64,000 nucleotides of DNA, from the NCBI GenBank assembly GCA_023415825.1, contig JAEZJF010000013.1:62001-126000 (forward strand). Direction: 5' to 3'. Numbering within the stretch: the stretch's first letter is position 1; each line of letters opens with the position of its first letter. The DNA is from Bacillota bacterium (lineage in GTDB: Bacteria > Bacillota > Clostridia > DSM-8532). Positions 19,148 to 27,792 of this stretch are shown here, piece after piece. The notes beneath the pieces are model-generated. The model made no database searches, was not told where the DNA came from, and was given only the letters and a program-made list of their open reading frames with translations. The translations under genes were made by a program, and so were the position numbers.

Positions 19148-20203
19148 ATGCTGAACAAGGAAGTATTGGAGATCATTAAAATGACTGCACCGGGTACACT
19201 TCTTCGGGAGGGTCTGGACAATATCATCCGTGCAGGAACAGGAGCCTTGATTGTCATTGCGGATCCGACAAAGCTTACCTGTCTCATTGACGGAGGTTTT
19301 CGTATAGACAGCGAGTTCTTGCCGGCTTATCTCTATGAACTGGCTAAAATGGACGGTGCCATAGTGGTGAGCAGGGATCTAAAAAAAATACTGCTGGTCA
19401 ACACCCTTTTAATACCCAACCCTCTCATTGAAACCTTTGAGACAGGGACGCGTCACAAGGCCGCTGAAAGAACAGCTAAGCAGACGGGGGAATTGGTCAT
19501 TTGCATTTCGCAAAGGAGAAATGTCATCTCCTTGTATAAAGGAAACATAAAATATGTGTTAAGAGCGACATCGGAGATTTTGGCTCATGCCAACAATGCG
19601 CTTCAGACTATGGAGAAAAACAAAAAGGTCCTCATGCGGGACCTTGAAAGCCTGACAGCTCTCGAATTCAATGAGCTCTCAAGGCTGTCTGACGTGGTTA
19701 ATGTCATTATTCGTTCTGAAATTGCCATACGAATAGCAGATGAAATTCGAACGGCTATCTGCGAATTGGGTGTTGAAGGCAGGTTGGTTAGCGTACAGCT
19801 TGAAGAGCTCTTGACCAATATTGAGGACGAAGAGCTCCTTATCATTGAAGACTATATGTTTGAGGGCTATTCGGAATATGCCGCAGAAATACTGGAGGAC
19901 CTCCATACCCTTACTGATGACGAATTGGCCAATTACGGGATCATATTGCAGAAACTGGGCTATGATCCTGATGGACAGCCCTTCGAGACCAATGTAATTC
20001 CCCGTGGCTACAGAGCCCTTTCAAAAATATCAAGGATTCCAAGATCTGTTCAGTGCAAGCTTGTAAAGAACTTCTATAATATCAACGGCCTTATGGCGGC
20101 CACTGTGGAAGGTCTTGACTGTATTGAAGGCATAAGTGAACAACGAGCCAAAAGCATCAGCATCGGTCTCAAACGCATTAAGGAACGCATGGTTATCGAT
20201 TGA
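19148..20203 (+). CDS. disA: DNA integrity scanning protein, diadenylate cyclase DisA
   Basis: 351 residues. The N-terminal DAC domain makes c-di-AMP from two ATP: the DGA motif is in AKMDGAIVVS and the RHR-type motif is in TGTRHKAAERTAKQT. A helical linker and a C-terminal helix-hairpin-helix DNA-binding domain (VEGLDCIEGISEQRAKSI) follow, so the protein can sense branched DNA. The start at 19148 is preferred to ATG 19127 because AGAGGTGG lies 8 bases before it and inside the longer frame. It lies 120 bases after radA. Confidence 0.96.
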   Translation: MLNKEVLEIIKMTAPGTLLREGLDNIIRAGTGALIVIADPTKLTCLIDGGFRIDSEFLPAYLYELAKMDGAIVVSRDLKKILLVNTLLIPNPLIETFETGTRHKAAERTAKQTGELVICISQRRNVISLYKGNIKYVLRATSEILAHANNALQTMEKNKKVLMRDLESLTALEFNELSRLSDVVNVIIRSEIAIRIADEIRTAICELGVEGRLVSVQLEELLTNIEDEELLIIEDYMFEGYSEYAAEILEDLHTLTDDELANYGIILQKLGYDPDGQPFETNVIPRGYRALSKISRIPRSVQCKLVKNFYNINGLMAATVEGLDCIEGISEQRAKSISIGLKRIKERMVID

Positions 20204-20209
20204 TCCGCT

Positions 20210-20617
20210 TTATCGCAAGCTGTACTTTCCAAGGAGCTGGAGCCGATCCAGTTCTTTGATGATGATATCATATAGATTAAGGTCAAGATTATTGCACAAG
20301 GATGTCAGATAAAATAGATGACGTCCTATATCCTTTTCAATAAGATCACGGCAGTTGGCACAGAGCGCTCCGTCCAGGTGAGAGCTCATGGAGCCCTTGA
20401 TACTTTCAAACTCTAAGCTGTCAGAATAATCTTGCTTGCAGGCATTAATCTTAATACAACCGCATTGGGTTACGGCTTTTGAGAGGGTTCTATTGACACG
20501 TGCATTGGAATCCTCAAGTTTAGTCATCTCGTCAAGAATACTCTTGTTTCGGACCAAAAGCTCTGATACAGCGTATTGGAAACTATCTAGTGCGGTATCT
20601 TTCATCTTGCTCATCAT
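20210..20617 (-). CDS. Conserved clostridial protein of unknown function near disA
   Basis: 135 residues, mostly helical. I recognise the type from clostridial genomes but cannot name the family. It contains CGCIKINACKQ in the middle and a C-terminal GALCANCRDLIEKDIGRHLFYLTSLCNNLDLNLYD segment; the paired cysteines could bind a metal. The E-I-x-x-H-L-F-Y helix is faintly like the MazG-type pyrophosphohydrolase helix, but this is only a resemblance. The start is well supported by an AGGGGGA site upstream and a perfect consensus promoter. It ends 6 bases from the end of disA, convergently. Confidence 0.75.
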   Translation of the reverse strand: MMSKMKDTALDSFQYAVSELLVRNKSILDEMTKLEDSNARVNRTLSKAVTQCGCIKINACKQDYSDSLEFESIKGSMSSHLDGALCANCRDLIEKDIGRHLFYLTSLCNNLDLNLYDIIIKELDRLQLLGKYSLR

Positions 20618-20649
20618 AGATTCCCCCTGTTGATTTTTGACTTAACACA

Positions 20650-20679
20650 ATTATATTTACAGTTTTGACAATTTGTCAA
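20650..20679 (-). promoter_or_regulatory. Consensus promoter with overlapping dyad, minus strand
   Basis: On the minus strand, TTGACA (20674-20679), 18 bp, TATAAT (20650-20655). The -35 lies inside a perfect 15-base dyad TTGACAA-T-TTGTCAA (20665-20679), a possible operator between this gene and the metK promoter. Confidence 0.6.
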
Positions 20680-20684
20680 CGTGC

Positions 20685-20713
20685 TTGACGTTTAAATTTT
20701 GATATGCTATGAT
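20685..20713 (+). promoter_or_regulatory. Promoter of the SAM riboswitch-metK transcript
   Basis: TTGACG (20685-20690), 17 bp, TATGAT (20708-20713), with a TGC extended -10. The transcript would begin about 40 bases before the riboswitch. Confidence 0.65.
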
Positions 20714-20760
20714 TCTTTTGAAATTGGTCATTCTATTTGACCAGAAAAACTAAATACGAA

Positions 20761-20860
20761 CCTTATCAAGAGAGGTGGAGGGACTGGGCCCTATGAAACC
20801 CGGCAACCGGCTTTAAGCAATGGTGCCAATTCCCGCAGGATTTTATCCTGATAGATGAGG
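20761..20860 (+). ncRNA. SAM-I (S-box) riboswitch
   Basis: P1 is formed by CCTTATC (20761-20767) and GATGAGG (20854-20860). Between them are the S-box landmarks AGAGGTGGAGGGACTGG, CCTATGAAACCCGGCAACC and AATGGTGCCAATTCC. Family knowledge: SAM binding stabilises P1 and favours the downstream terminator, switching metK off. Confidence 0.96.
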
Positions 20861-20872
20861 AGCTTTATATGA

Positions 20873-20900
20873 AAGTCTCTTCCTAAGAAGAGATTTTTTT
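20873..20900 (+). terminator. Riboswitch-controlled terminator
   Basis: TCTCTTC (20876-20882) and GAAGAGA (20887-20893) pair around CTAA and are followed by T7. It is the expression platform of the SAM riboswitch. Confidence 0.9.
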
Positions 20901-21031
20901 GTTTGCTAAGTAAGCTTCCTGATTTCCGCGGGGTATGCTATCTGATAGAAAGCTTCGGTTTTTAAGGATCAATTAGTGTTATTAATTGCGGGTTATAGAG
21001 ACCAGCCCTTATATGAAAGGAGAGACCAACA

Positions 21032-22222
21032 ATGCCAACAAGAAGACTATTTACTTCTGAATCAGTAACAGAAGGGCATCCGGATAAGATGTGCGATAAT
21101 ATTTCGGACAGCGTACTAGACGCCATTATTGAAAAAGACCCTCATGCGCGGGTAGCTTGTGAAACCGCCGTAACCACCGGTATGGTACTGGTTATGGGTG
21201 AAATCACAACCAATTGTTATGTGGATATTCCAAGTCTGGTGAGAGAGGCAATTCGTGATATAGGGTATGACAGGGCAAAATTCGGCTTTGATTGTGATAC
21301 CTGTGCCGTCCTCACCTCCATCCACGAGCAGTCGGAGGATATCGCCATGGGTGTCAACGAGGCTCTTGAGCATAAGCAAAAAACCATGGATGATGATATT
21401 GAGGCTATTGGAGCAGGAGATCAGGGTATGATGTTCGGATATGCCTGTGATGAGACCCCGGAATACATGCCTATGCCCATCTCACTTGCCCATAAGCTCA
21501 CCGAAAGGCTGGCATGGGTGAGGAAGCAGGGAATCTTGGATTATTTGAGACCTGATGGCAAAAGCCAGGTTACAGTCGAGTATGACGGAGATAAGCCTGT
21601 TCGTGTAGATACTGTTGTCATTTCAACCCAACATGGCGATCATGTAAGCCATGACCAGATTGAAAGAGACATCCTTGAACATGTGATCAGACCTGTCATT
21701 TCAAAGGATTTGCTGGATGAGAAAACCCGTTTTTTCATAAACCCTACAGGACGGTTTGTAGTGGGTGGGCCACAGGGAGATTCAGGTTTGACAGGACGAA
21801 AAATTATTGTGGATACTTACGGCGGAATGGGTCGTCATGGCGGCGGAGCGTTTTCCGGCAAGGATCCCACCAAGGTGGACCGCTCGGCTGCCTATGCGGC
21901 GCGTTATGTGGCTAAGAACATTGTGGCTGCAGGCATTGCCTCCCGAGTTGAGGTGCAATTGGCTTACGCCATAGGCGTTGCCCACCCTGTATCCATTCTT
22001 ATTGATACTTTTGGAACAGGAAAGATATCTGAAGACAAAATTTCTGAGATCGTGGCCAAGAATTTTGACTTAAGGCCAGCAGGAATTATTAAAATGCTTG
22101 ACCTAAGAAGGCCTATCTATAAAAAAACAGCTGCTTATGGCCATTTTGGAAGAAACGATGCAGACTTTACCTGGGAGAGGCTCGACAAGGTTGAGATCCT
22201 AAAAAAAGAAGCCGGCTTGTAG
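21032..22222 (+). CDS. metK: S-adenosylmethionine synthetase
   Basis: 396 residues, normal length. It makes S-adenosylmethionine from methionine and ATP. The N-terminal FTSESVTEGHPDKMCDNISDS, the GAGDQGMMFGYA signature and the GGGAFSGKDPTKVDRSAAY signature are intact, with the GGPQGDSGLTGRKIIVDTYGG core between them. GAAAGGAG precedes the ATG. It is under the SAM-I riboswitch 170 bases upstream, so its product feeds back on its own mRNA. A strong bidirectional terminator follows. Confidence 0.98.
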   Translation: MPTRRLFTSESVTEGHPDKMCDNISDSVLDAIIEKDPHARVACETAVTTGMVLVMGEITTNCYVDIPSLVREAIRDIGYDRAKFGFDCDTCAVLTSIHEQSEDIAMGVNEALEHKQKTMDDDIEAIGAGDQGMMFGYACDETPEYMPMPISLAHKLTERLAWVRKQGILDYLRPDGKSQVTVEYDGDKPVRVDTVVISTQHGDHVSHDQIERDILEHVIRPVISKDLLDEKTRFFINPTGRFVVGGPQGDSGLTGRKIIVDTYGGMGRHGGGAFSGKDPTKVDRSAAYAARYVAKNIVAAGIASRVEVQLAYAIGVAHPVSILIDTFGTGKISEDKISEIVAKNFDLRPAGIIKMLDLRRPIYKKTAAYGHFGRNDADFTWERLDKVEILKKEAGL

Positions 22223-22235
22223 AAGCTTGCTATGC

Positions 22236-22270
22236 AAAGGGGCTGTGTCAATTTGACACAGCCCCTTTTT
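22236..22270. terminator. Bidirectional terminator between metK and the HD-GYP gene
   Basis: Arms 22236-22251 and 22253-22268 are perfectly complementary (AAAGGGGCTGTGTCAA and its complement), with T tracts on the plus strand and A tracts that give Ts on the minus strand. Confidence 0.9.
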
Positions 22271-22277
22271 TCCTCTA

Positions 22278-23330
22278 TTAGCTTATGATATCGACTACAA
22301 ATACAGTGGGATGCTTTTGCAGATCAATCTCGTAAGGGTCGAAGACCGGCGGCCCGTTCTTTCGTGTGATAACAGATACCTTTGGCCGCATTGAGTGAAT
22401 ACCTCTGGAAGGTAAAACCTTTGCAATTTCGCCGGTATTTAGCATCACCACAATATCCTCAGGATAAACTGCAATACTGCTGATGAATTTTTTTAAAATC
22501 ACAGGATCAAACTGGAATTCATTTTCAGCAAATAAATACTCTGCCGCTTCATGGGGCATATATCGTTTTCTGTAGACACGGTTGGCGGTCAGTGCATCGT
22601 AGACGTCAGCAATACTTATGATTCGTGCCGCACTTTCGATCTCGCAGCCCTTTAGTCCAAAGGGGTAGCCTGTGCCATTCCATTTTTCATGATGCTGAGA
22701 GATAATTTGTCCTATTTTTTTACTCAGTCCCGGAAGCTGATCAACAATTTCCATGCCAATCAGGGAGTGGTTCTTCATGATTTCAAACTCCTCTTTATTT
22801 AGCCTGCCAGGTTTATTCAGTATGGAAAGAGGAACCTTGCATTTTCCGATATCATGCAGGATGGCAGCCAGGGCAAGTTCTTGAATTTCCTCGTAATCAA
22901 GGTGCAGTGCTTTGGCGGTGATGACCGAATAAATGCAGACATCAACACAATGAAGAAAGGTATAATTGTCAATATCCCGGATACCGGTAAGAGCCATAAA
23001 AACCGTATCATCATTCATAATATGGCTAACCATATCCTTAACGGTATTCTTCAGGCAGGAGATATCCACATTCTCGTTTAAACGTATGCCTTCCATGATG
23101 GACTTAATATTGTTGAAGGCATCACCATAGACGCGCTCCTCACAGATTTCTTCAAGGGGTATCCGATCTTCCTCAACAAAAACCTGTGTTATTTTGTAAG
23201 CCTCCAGCCTTCTAATATATCGAGACTTGATAATAAAGCCTTTCAATAGTAAAATGCGGCCATCATCAAGTATGACGTCCCTGGCTAGCCTCATCCCGGC
23301 CGCAACCTCATTAAGGAAGAGCTTTCTCAT
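22278..23330 (-). CDS. HD-GYP domain protein, probable c-di-GMP phosphodiesterase
   Basis: 350 residues. An N-terminal ~100-residue domain of unknown type precedes an HD-GYP domain: LAAILHDIGKCKVP carries the HD pair and HHEKWNGTGYPFGLKG carries the GYP motif. Family members hydrolyse cyclic di-GMP, and some act on other cyclic dinucleotides. There is no receiver or membrane domain. It is transcribed away from the next gene and its 3' end meets the metK terminator. Its location near disA and the flagellar genes suggests a signalling or motility role, but this is context only. Confidence 0.85.
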   Translation of the reverse strand: MRKLFLNEVAAGMRLARDVILDDGRILLLKGFIIKSRYIRRLEAYKITQVFVEEDRIPLEEICEERVYGDAFNNIKSIMEGIRLNENVDISCLKNTVKDMVSHIMNDDTVFMALTGIRDIDNYTFLHCVDVCIYSVITAKALHLDYEEIQELALAAILHDIGKCKVPLSILNKPGRLNKEEFEIMKNHSLIGMEIVDQLPGLSKKIGQIISQHHEKWNGTGYPFGLKGCEIESAARIISIADVYDALTANRVYRKRYMPHEAAEYLFAENEFQFDPVILKKFISSIAVYPEDIVVMLNTGEIAKVLPSRGIHSMRPKVSVITRKNGPPVFDPYEIDLQKHPTVFVVDIIS

Positions 23331-23426
23331 AATGATCCTCCGTCATTTAACAGAATGCATATCAAAATCATATGATAATGTAAGCACTTAGTAGAGCTAG
23401 AGCTCTTTAAACCAAGGAGCAGTCAG

Positions 23427-23774
23427 ATGGAAGCATTAGCGCTGACTATTCTCTCTGTTTTTGCATTTCTTGGTGCGGCGTTTACAGCAAGCTATATTGC
23501 TAAACTGTTAAAAACAAAACTTATAGATACGGGAATTAAACTCATACTGTATTTACCACATTCTTCAAGTTCAAAACTGGAAGGTATCATTCGACAAATA
23601 TTTTCGGAAGAAGTACCCGAAAAACTTATGACGGATGGTAAAATTTATCTGATGGTCTCTCCTGATGATAAAGAGAATCTAAAGCTCATTGAAAGCTTAA
23701 AAAGCCAGTTCCCTTTAGAGGTGTTGCCTGAAAATGGTCCATATTGTATGATAACAGAGAGAGAAAAAGTTTAG
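23427..23774 (+). CDS. Small membrane-anchored protein of unknown function
   Basis: 115 residues. One N-terminal transmembrane segment (about residues 3-26, TILSVFAFLGAAFTASYI) is followed by a hydrophilic alpha/beta domain that contains EGIIRQIFSEEVPEKLMTDGKIYLMV. No signal-peptidase site is obvious, so it is probably anchored. CAAGGAG lies about 7 bases before the ATG. It is 39 bases upstream of recD2 and may be co-transcribed. I do not recognise the family. Confidence 0.65.
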   Translation: MEALALTILSVFAFLGAAFTASYIAKLLKTKLIDTGIKLILYLPHSSSSKLEGIIRQIFSEEVPEKLMTDGKIYLMVSPDDKENLKLIESLKSQFPLEVLPENGPYCMITEREKV

Positions 23775-23813
23775 TCGACTTTATAGGAACGTTGAAATAT
23801 AACAGGTGGAATA

Positions 23814-26012
23814 GTGGAACAGATTTCTGGCGTAATTAAGTCCATTCGCTATACAAGTGAAAAAACCGGGTATACGGTGTGTGACCTAAAATCCGACAAA
23901 TCCGTCATCACTCTTGTGGGAATTATGCCTCTCCTTGTGGTGGGAGAGAATGTAGTAGCCTCCGGAGTCTTTGTTCATCATGCAGATTATGGCCGCCAGT
24001 TTAAGGTGGAGTCCTGTGAACGTAAAAATCCTACCCGCGAGGAGGAAATTCAAGAGTACCTGTCAAGCGGTTTTATAAAAGGACTAGGGCCAACTACTGC
24101 CCAAAGAATTGTGGAGGAATTCAAGGATAAAACCTTTGAAATACTTCAGTTTGAACCTTACCGCCTGTCTGAAATCAAGGGGATCACCGCAGAGAAAGCC
24201 CTTTCTTTTGGACAAACCTTTCTGGAGCATGAAAATATGCGAGGCGTTGTCATGCTCATGCAGCGCTATGGGGTACCTTCAAGCTTTGCGGCAAAAATCT
24301 GGAAAAGATTCGGTACTCATGCTGAGAATGAAATAAGGACCAATCCTTATCGTCTTGCTGAGACCGATATAGGCCTCGGATTTACAGTCTGCGACAAAAT
24401 CGCATTTTCTTTAGGTCATGAGCCCTATGAAAAGGAAAGGCTTAAAAGTGCCCTTGTCTATCTTTTAAATGCCTCGATATCAAACGGACATACCTATACG
24501 CCAAAGGACGAATTAGTAAGACTTGGAGTTAAACTTACGAGAGTTAATCAGGAGCTCCTCTTGGATGCCTTTGACGCCCTTATGCTTGAGGGTCGGGTCT
24601 TTGCTGAAAGACAGCATCCTGATCGTATATATACCGATACCCTTATAGAGGCTGAACGTTACTGCGCCAGAAGGTTATCCTCCTTAAAAGACGAAAGAGA
24701 GGACTTTCCCGATTGTGAGAGTGATGCTTTGCTGGCTCAATACGAAGCCGCCAACAGTATTTTTTTAGATGATATGCAGAAGCGTGCCGTAAAATGCGCT
24801 TTATCCCAGGGCATCTGCGTTATTACGGGTGGACCGGGTACGGGCAAGACGACCATTATAAAAAGCCTCATTCATGTTTTTGAATCAAAAGGACTTTCAG
24901 TTATCCTGGCCGCTCCAACAGGCAGAGCAGCAAAGCGAATCAGTGAAACCTCGGGCTATGAAGCCAAAACCATACATCGGCTTTTAGAGGTGGGTTATAG
25001 CATAGATGAGGAAGAAAAGCCTTATTTTATGCGGAATGAGGACAACCCCCTTGAAGCGGATGTGTTAATTATTGATGAGGCTTCTATGATTGATATGATC
25101 ATGATGAGTGCGCTTCTTAAAGCTTTTCCCAAGGATGCACGGTTGATTTTAGTGGGAGACGCCGATCAGCTTCCCTCCGTTGGGCCTGGTAAAGTTCTTT
25201 CAGATATCATTCAAAGCCAATGCTTTCCTGTTGTCAAGCTGGAGACCATCTTCAGGCAATCGGAAGAAAGCCTCATTATCACCAACGCCCACCTCATCAA
25301 TCAAGGCAACATACCGGCCATTAACCAGGAGGAGGGCGATTTTTACTTTATTCAAAAGCTAAGCAGCCATGAAGTTTCCGCTGCTGTTGTGGATTTGTGT
25401 ACAAGGATAATTCCCGAACGCTTTGGGCTTGATCCCATTAAGGATATACAGGTTTTGTCTCCCATGCGAAAAGGGGATACGGGTATTTATCACCTTAACG
25501 GGCTCTTGCAGCAAAAGCTCAACCCTGAGCATGAAGACAAGCCCGAAAAACATTCGGGCAGCACCATATTCCGCTTGGGCGACAGAGTCATGCAGATTCG
25601 CAATGATTACTCGCTGCCCTGGACCCTGCCAGATGACAAAGGCGGCTGGACGGAGGGCCTTGGTGTTTATAACGGAGATCTGGGCATCATCATGGATATT
25701 GATCCTAAGGCGGAGCTTTTAACCGTACGTTTTGATGATAATCGAACCAGTGAGTATCGCTTTGACCGGTTGGATAGCCTGGAGCACGCCTATGCCATTA
25801 CAGTACATAAAAGTCAGGGAACGGAATTCCCGGCTGTGGTCATTCCTCTATTTGGGGTTCCCCGGGCTCTGATTCGCCGCAACCTGCTTTATACTGCTGT
25901 AACGCGTGCGAAAAAGCTGGTAGTGCTGGTAGGCAGCCCTGGCATTTTTGAGGATATGGTGCGCAATGTCAATGAACAGGAAAGGTATTCGGGTCTGAAG
26001 GAGCGGCTCTAA
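23814..26012 (+). CDS. recD2: RecD2 family ATP-dependent DNA helicase
   Basis: 732 residues, the RecD2/YrrC size. A RecD2-specific N-terminal OB-like and helix-hairpin-helix region includes GFIKGLGPTTAQRIVEEF, followed by the superfamily 1B helicase core: Walker A GGPGTGKTTIIKSL (about residue 340), Walker B VLIIDEASMIDM and the C-terminal AITVHKSQGTEFPAVV motif. It unwinds DNA 5' to 3' in repair and replication-stress responses and works without RecBC. The start is a GTG at 23814 preceded by AGGTGG. The stop is immediately followed by the start of comFC. Confidence 0.95.
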   Translation: MEQISGVIKSIRYTSEKTGYTVCDLKSDKSVITLVGIMPLLVVGENVVASGVFVHHADYGRQFKVESCERKNPTREEEIQEYLSSGFIKGLGPTTAQRIVEEFKDKTFEILQFEPYRLSEIKGITAEKALSFGQTFLEHENMRGVVMLMQRYGVPSSFAAKIWKRFGTHAENEIRTNPYRLAETDIGLGFTVCDKIAFSLGHEPYEKERLKSALVYLLNASISNGHTYTPKDELVRLGVKLTRVNQELLLDAFDALMLEGRVFAERQHPDRIYTDTLIEAERYCARRLSSLKDEREDFPDCESDALLAQYEAANSIFLDDMQKRAVKCALSQGICVITGGPGTGKTTIIKSLIHVFESKGLSVILAAPTGRAAKRISETSGYEAKTIHRLLEVGYSIDEEEKPYFMRNEDNPLEADVLIIDEASMIDMIMMSALLKAFPKDARLILVGDADQLPSVGPGKVLSDIIQSQCFPVVKLETIFRQSEESLIITNAHLINQGNIPAINQEEGDFYFIQKLSSHEVSAAVVDLCTRIIPERFGLDPIKDIQVLSPMRKGDTGIYHLNGLLQQKLNPEHEDKPEKHSGSTIFRLGDRVMQIRNDYSLPWTLPDDKGGWTEGLGVYNGDLGIIMDIDPKAELLTVRFDDNRTSEYRFDRLDSLEHAYAITVHKSQGTEFPAVVIPLFGVPRALIRRNLLYTAVTRAKKLVVLVGSPGIFEDMVRNVNEQERYSGLKERL

Positions 26013-26705
26013 GTGGAAAAGGAAGCATGTCTTAAAACCCCATCCTTTTGGGAAAGACTGATACGGTTGCTTTATCCGGTTAAGTGCATGGTGTGTGATA
26101 CACTTTTAAAAGAAGATTCACCCCTCTATTTTTGTGAGGCATGCTATAAGACGATTCCGCGATTTGAAAAAGGGTTTGTTAAAAACCCCGCGTTACCTTA
26201 TATAAATGGAATGACTGCGGCTTTTTACTATGAAGGTGGAATTGATAAAGCCATCCATGCCATGAAATTCAACCATCAGCCTAAATTGTCAGCAACCATG
26301 GGTTATCTTCTTTATGAACAAATAAAACGAGAATCGGTTGTACCGGAGTTTGATATTATTGTTCCTGTGCCTATGCATCCCCGTAAAAGACGTCGAAGGG
26401 GTTACAACCAAGCTGAGCTTGTAGCAAAGGAGCTATCGACTTATCTGGGGGTTCCAGTATGCGCGGATCTGTTGTACAAAACGCGTATGACACACCCTCA
26501 AAGCCGCTTGAAACGTGAGGAGAGACTTCACAATATGGAGGGTGCTTTTAGTATTCATGACCACTATGAATTAACGGGAAAGATCATTTTATTGGTGGAC
26601 GATGTGGTCACTACTGGCACAACCTTGAATTCTTGTGCTAAAATATTATATGAGAAAGGTGCTTCCTGGATATTTGCATCTGTTATTGCGATTGCAGAGA
26701 AATGA
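26013..26705 (+). CDS. comFC: ComF family protein (phosphoribosyltransferase-like)
   Basis: 230 residues. An N-terminal cysteine motif (CMVCDTLLKEDSPLYFCEAC) probably binds zinc. The C-terminal phosphoribosyltransferase fold has the PRPP-binding ILLVDDVVTTGTTLN motif. In Bacillus, ComFC supports DNA uptake and is followed by yvyF and flgM as here. The start is a GTG directly after the TAA of recD2, so translation is coupled. No comFA or comFB is present in the window. Confidence 0.9.
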   Translation: MEKEACLKTPSFWERLIRLLYPVKCMVCDTLLKEDSPLYFCEACYKTIPRFEKGFVKNPALPYINGMTAAFYYEGGIDKAIHAMKFNHQPKLSATMGYLLYEQIKRESVVPEFDIIVPVPMHPRKRRRRGYNQAELVAKELSTYLGVPVCADLLYKTRMTHPQSRLKREERLHNMEGAFSIHDHYELTGKIILLVDDVVTTGTTLNSCAKILYEKGASWIFASVIAIAEK

Positions 26706-26746
26706 CGATATAAAAAAGGAACAATGTTTTGATGGAGGGGATATCA

Positions 26747-27172
26747 ATGCCCGACGTTATGAATTGCCGGAGATGTAAAAAAATCTTTATGCATGTTACA
26801 GGCCCTCAAATCTGTGATGCCTGTAAAAAGCTGGAGGATGACGATTATGAAAAGGTGAGGACTTTTGTCAAAAATTTTCCGGGAGCCACAATACAAGAGG
26901 TATCTCAAGAGACAGAAGTACCCACTCAGCTTATTTATCGCTTTTTAAAGGATGGGCGGCTGGAGGTTTCCGAATCAAGCCCCATTGCCCTTCAGTGTGA
27001 AAATTGCGGAATCAGAATTAAAAGCGGCAGGTTCTGCGTAAACTGCTCGAAAAAGCTTGCCAATGAAATGATCAGTGCAGGACGATCATTGCAAAATTCG
27101 CACAAACCTGAAGATGATGACAAAGATAATGTTGGTTTGCGTTATATTCATGGTTCCCTTAGAGATAAATAA
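26747..27172 (+). CDS. yvyF: YvyF-type flagellar operon protein
   Basis: 141 residues. The N-terminal MNCRRCKKIFMHVTGPQICDACKK zinc-finger-like motif, a central winged-helix-like segment (ATIQEVSQETEVPTQLIYRFLKDGRL) and a second cysteine pair in CENCGIRIKSGRFCVNCSKK match YvyF. The protein sits before flgM in Bacillus and relatives and is thought to be a regulator of the flagellar operon. The start at 26747 is chosen because GGAGGGG lies 7 bases upstream. A paralogue of the same layout is at 52277-52708. Confidence 0.85.
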   Translation: MPDVMNCRRCKKIFMHVTGPQICDACKKLEDDDYEKVRTFVKNFPGATIQEVSQETEVPTQLIYRFLKDGRLEVSESSPIALQCENCGIRIKSGRFCVNCSKKLANEMISAGRSLQNSHKPEDDDKDNVGLRYIHGSLRDK

Positions 27173-27222
27173 AATTGAAAGAACCATCCCTCTTGCTTCC
27201 TTGGGAAATTATTGAATTCTAT

Positions 27223-27249
27223 TAAGGGCTTGAAAATAACTGACGATAT
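27223..27249 (+). promoter_or_regulatory. Sigma-D (sigma-28) promoter before flgM
   Basis: TAAG (27223-27226), 15 bp, GACGATAT (27242-27249). The Bacillus consensus is TAAA-N15-GCCGATAT, so this differs at two positions. A sigma-D promoter at this place is known in Bacillus. Confidence 0.7.
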
Positions 27250-27343
27250 ATAAAATGAACAGACAAATGTTCTTAATTTTAAACTAAAGATTAATGTGCT
27301 GAAAGCTCCAGCAAATGCGATAATAGTGGGAGAGGAATTCAAC

Positions 27344-27631
27344 ATGAAAATTTGGGGAAATATTCCCAAGGTATCCGGTGTCTACGGAAACACCAGCAAA
27401 ATCGACAAGCTTTCCAGGGTCAGTGAGGTCGCTTCTAAAAAGGACGAGCTTACGATTTCAGGAACAGCACAGGACTTTAATGTTGTCATGAAAGCGCTTA
27501 GACAGGTTCCTGATGTACGGCAGGAAAAAGTCAATGACATTTTACAAAAGATGGAACATAGAGAATATTCAGTGACATCACGGGATGTGGCAGCAAAAAT
27601 AGTTGAAGCGATGAAAACCGAGAAAATATGA
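27344..27631 (+). CDS. flgM: Anti-sigma-28 factor FlgM
   Basis: 95 residues. The family signature is visible: the N-terminal extended part with SGVYGNTSKIDKLSRV and a C-terminal helical region DVRQEKVNDILQKMEHREYSVTSRDVAAKIVEAM that binds sigma-28. FlgM holds the late-flagellar sigma factor inactive until the hook is complete. The start at 27344 is supported by GAGAGG upstream; the longer frame from 27296 lies in the leader. It has its own sigma-D promoter and is followed by a hairpin terminator before flgN, so read-through sets the level of the downstream genes. Confidence 0.92.
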   Translation: MKIWGNIPKVSGVYGNTSKIDKLSRVSEVASKKDELTISGTAQDFNVVMKALRQVPDVRQEKVNDILQKMEHREYSVTSRDVAAKIVEAMKTEKI

Positions 27632-27704
27632 ACAATATTTCCTCACCTTTAACTTAAGAGACTTTGCTGATATTCGTGCTTCAAATAAACCAAAAGCTTT
27701 GTAG

Positions 27705-27740
27705 AAAACAGGATAGCCAAAAAGGTTATCCTGTTTTTAA
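27705..27740 (+). terminator. Hairpin between flgM and flgN
   Basis: AAAACAGGATAGCC (27705-27718) pairs with GGTTATCCTGTTTT (27724-27737) over 14 bp around AAAAA. The following T tract is short. Being inside an operon, it is likely a partial terminator. Confidence 0.75.
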
Positions 27741-27792
27741 TTCGTGCCGATAAACATAATGAAGTTTATCATTTGACCAGGGAGTTGAGAGT

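Noticed and set aside
27746..27753. Sigma-D promoter before flgN
   Set aside because: GCCGATAA is present but no TAAA-like -35 lies 14-16 bases upstream.
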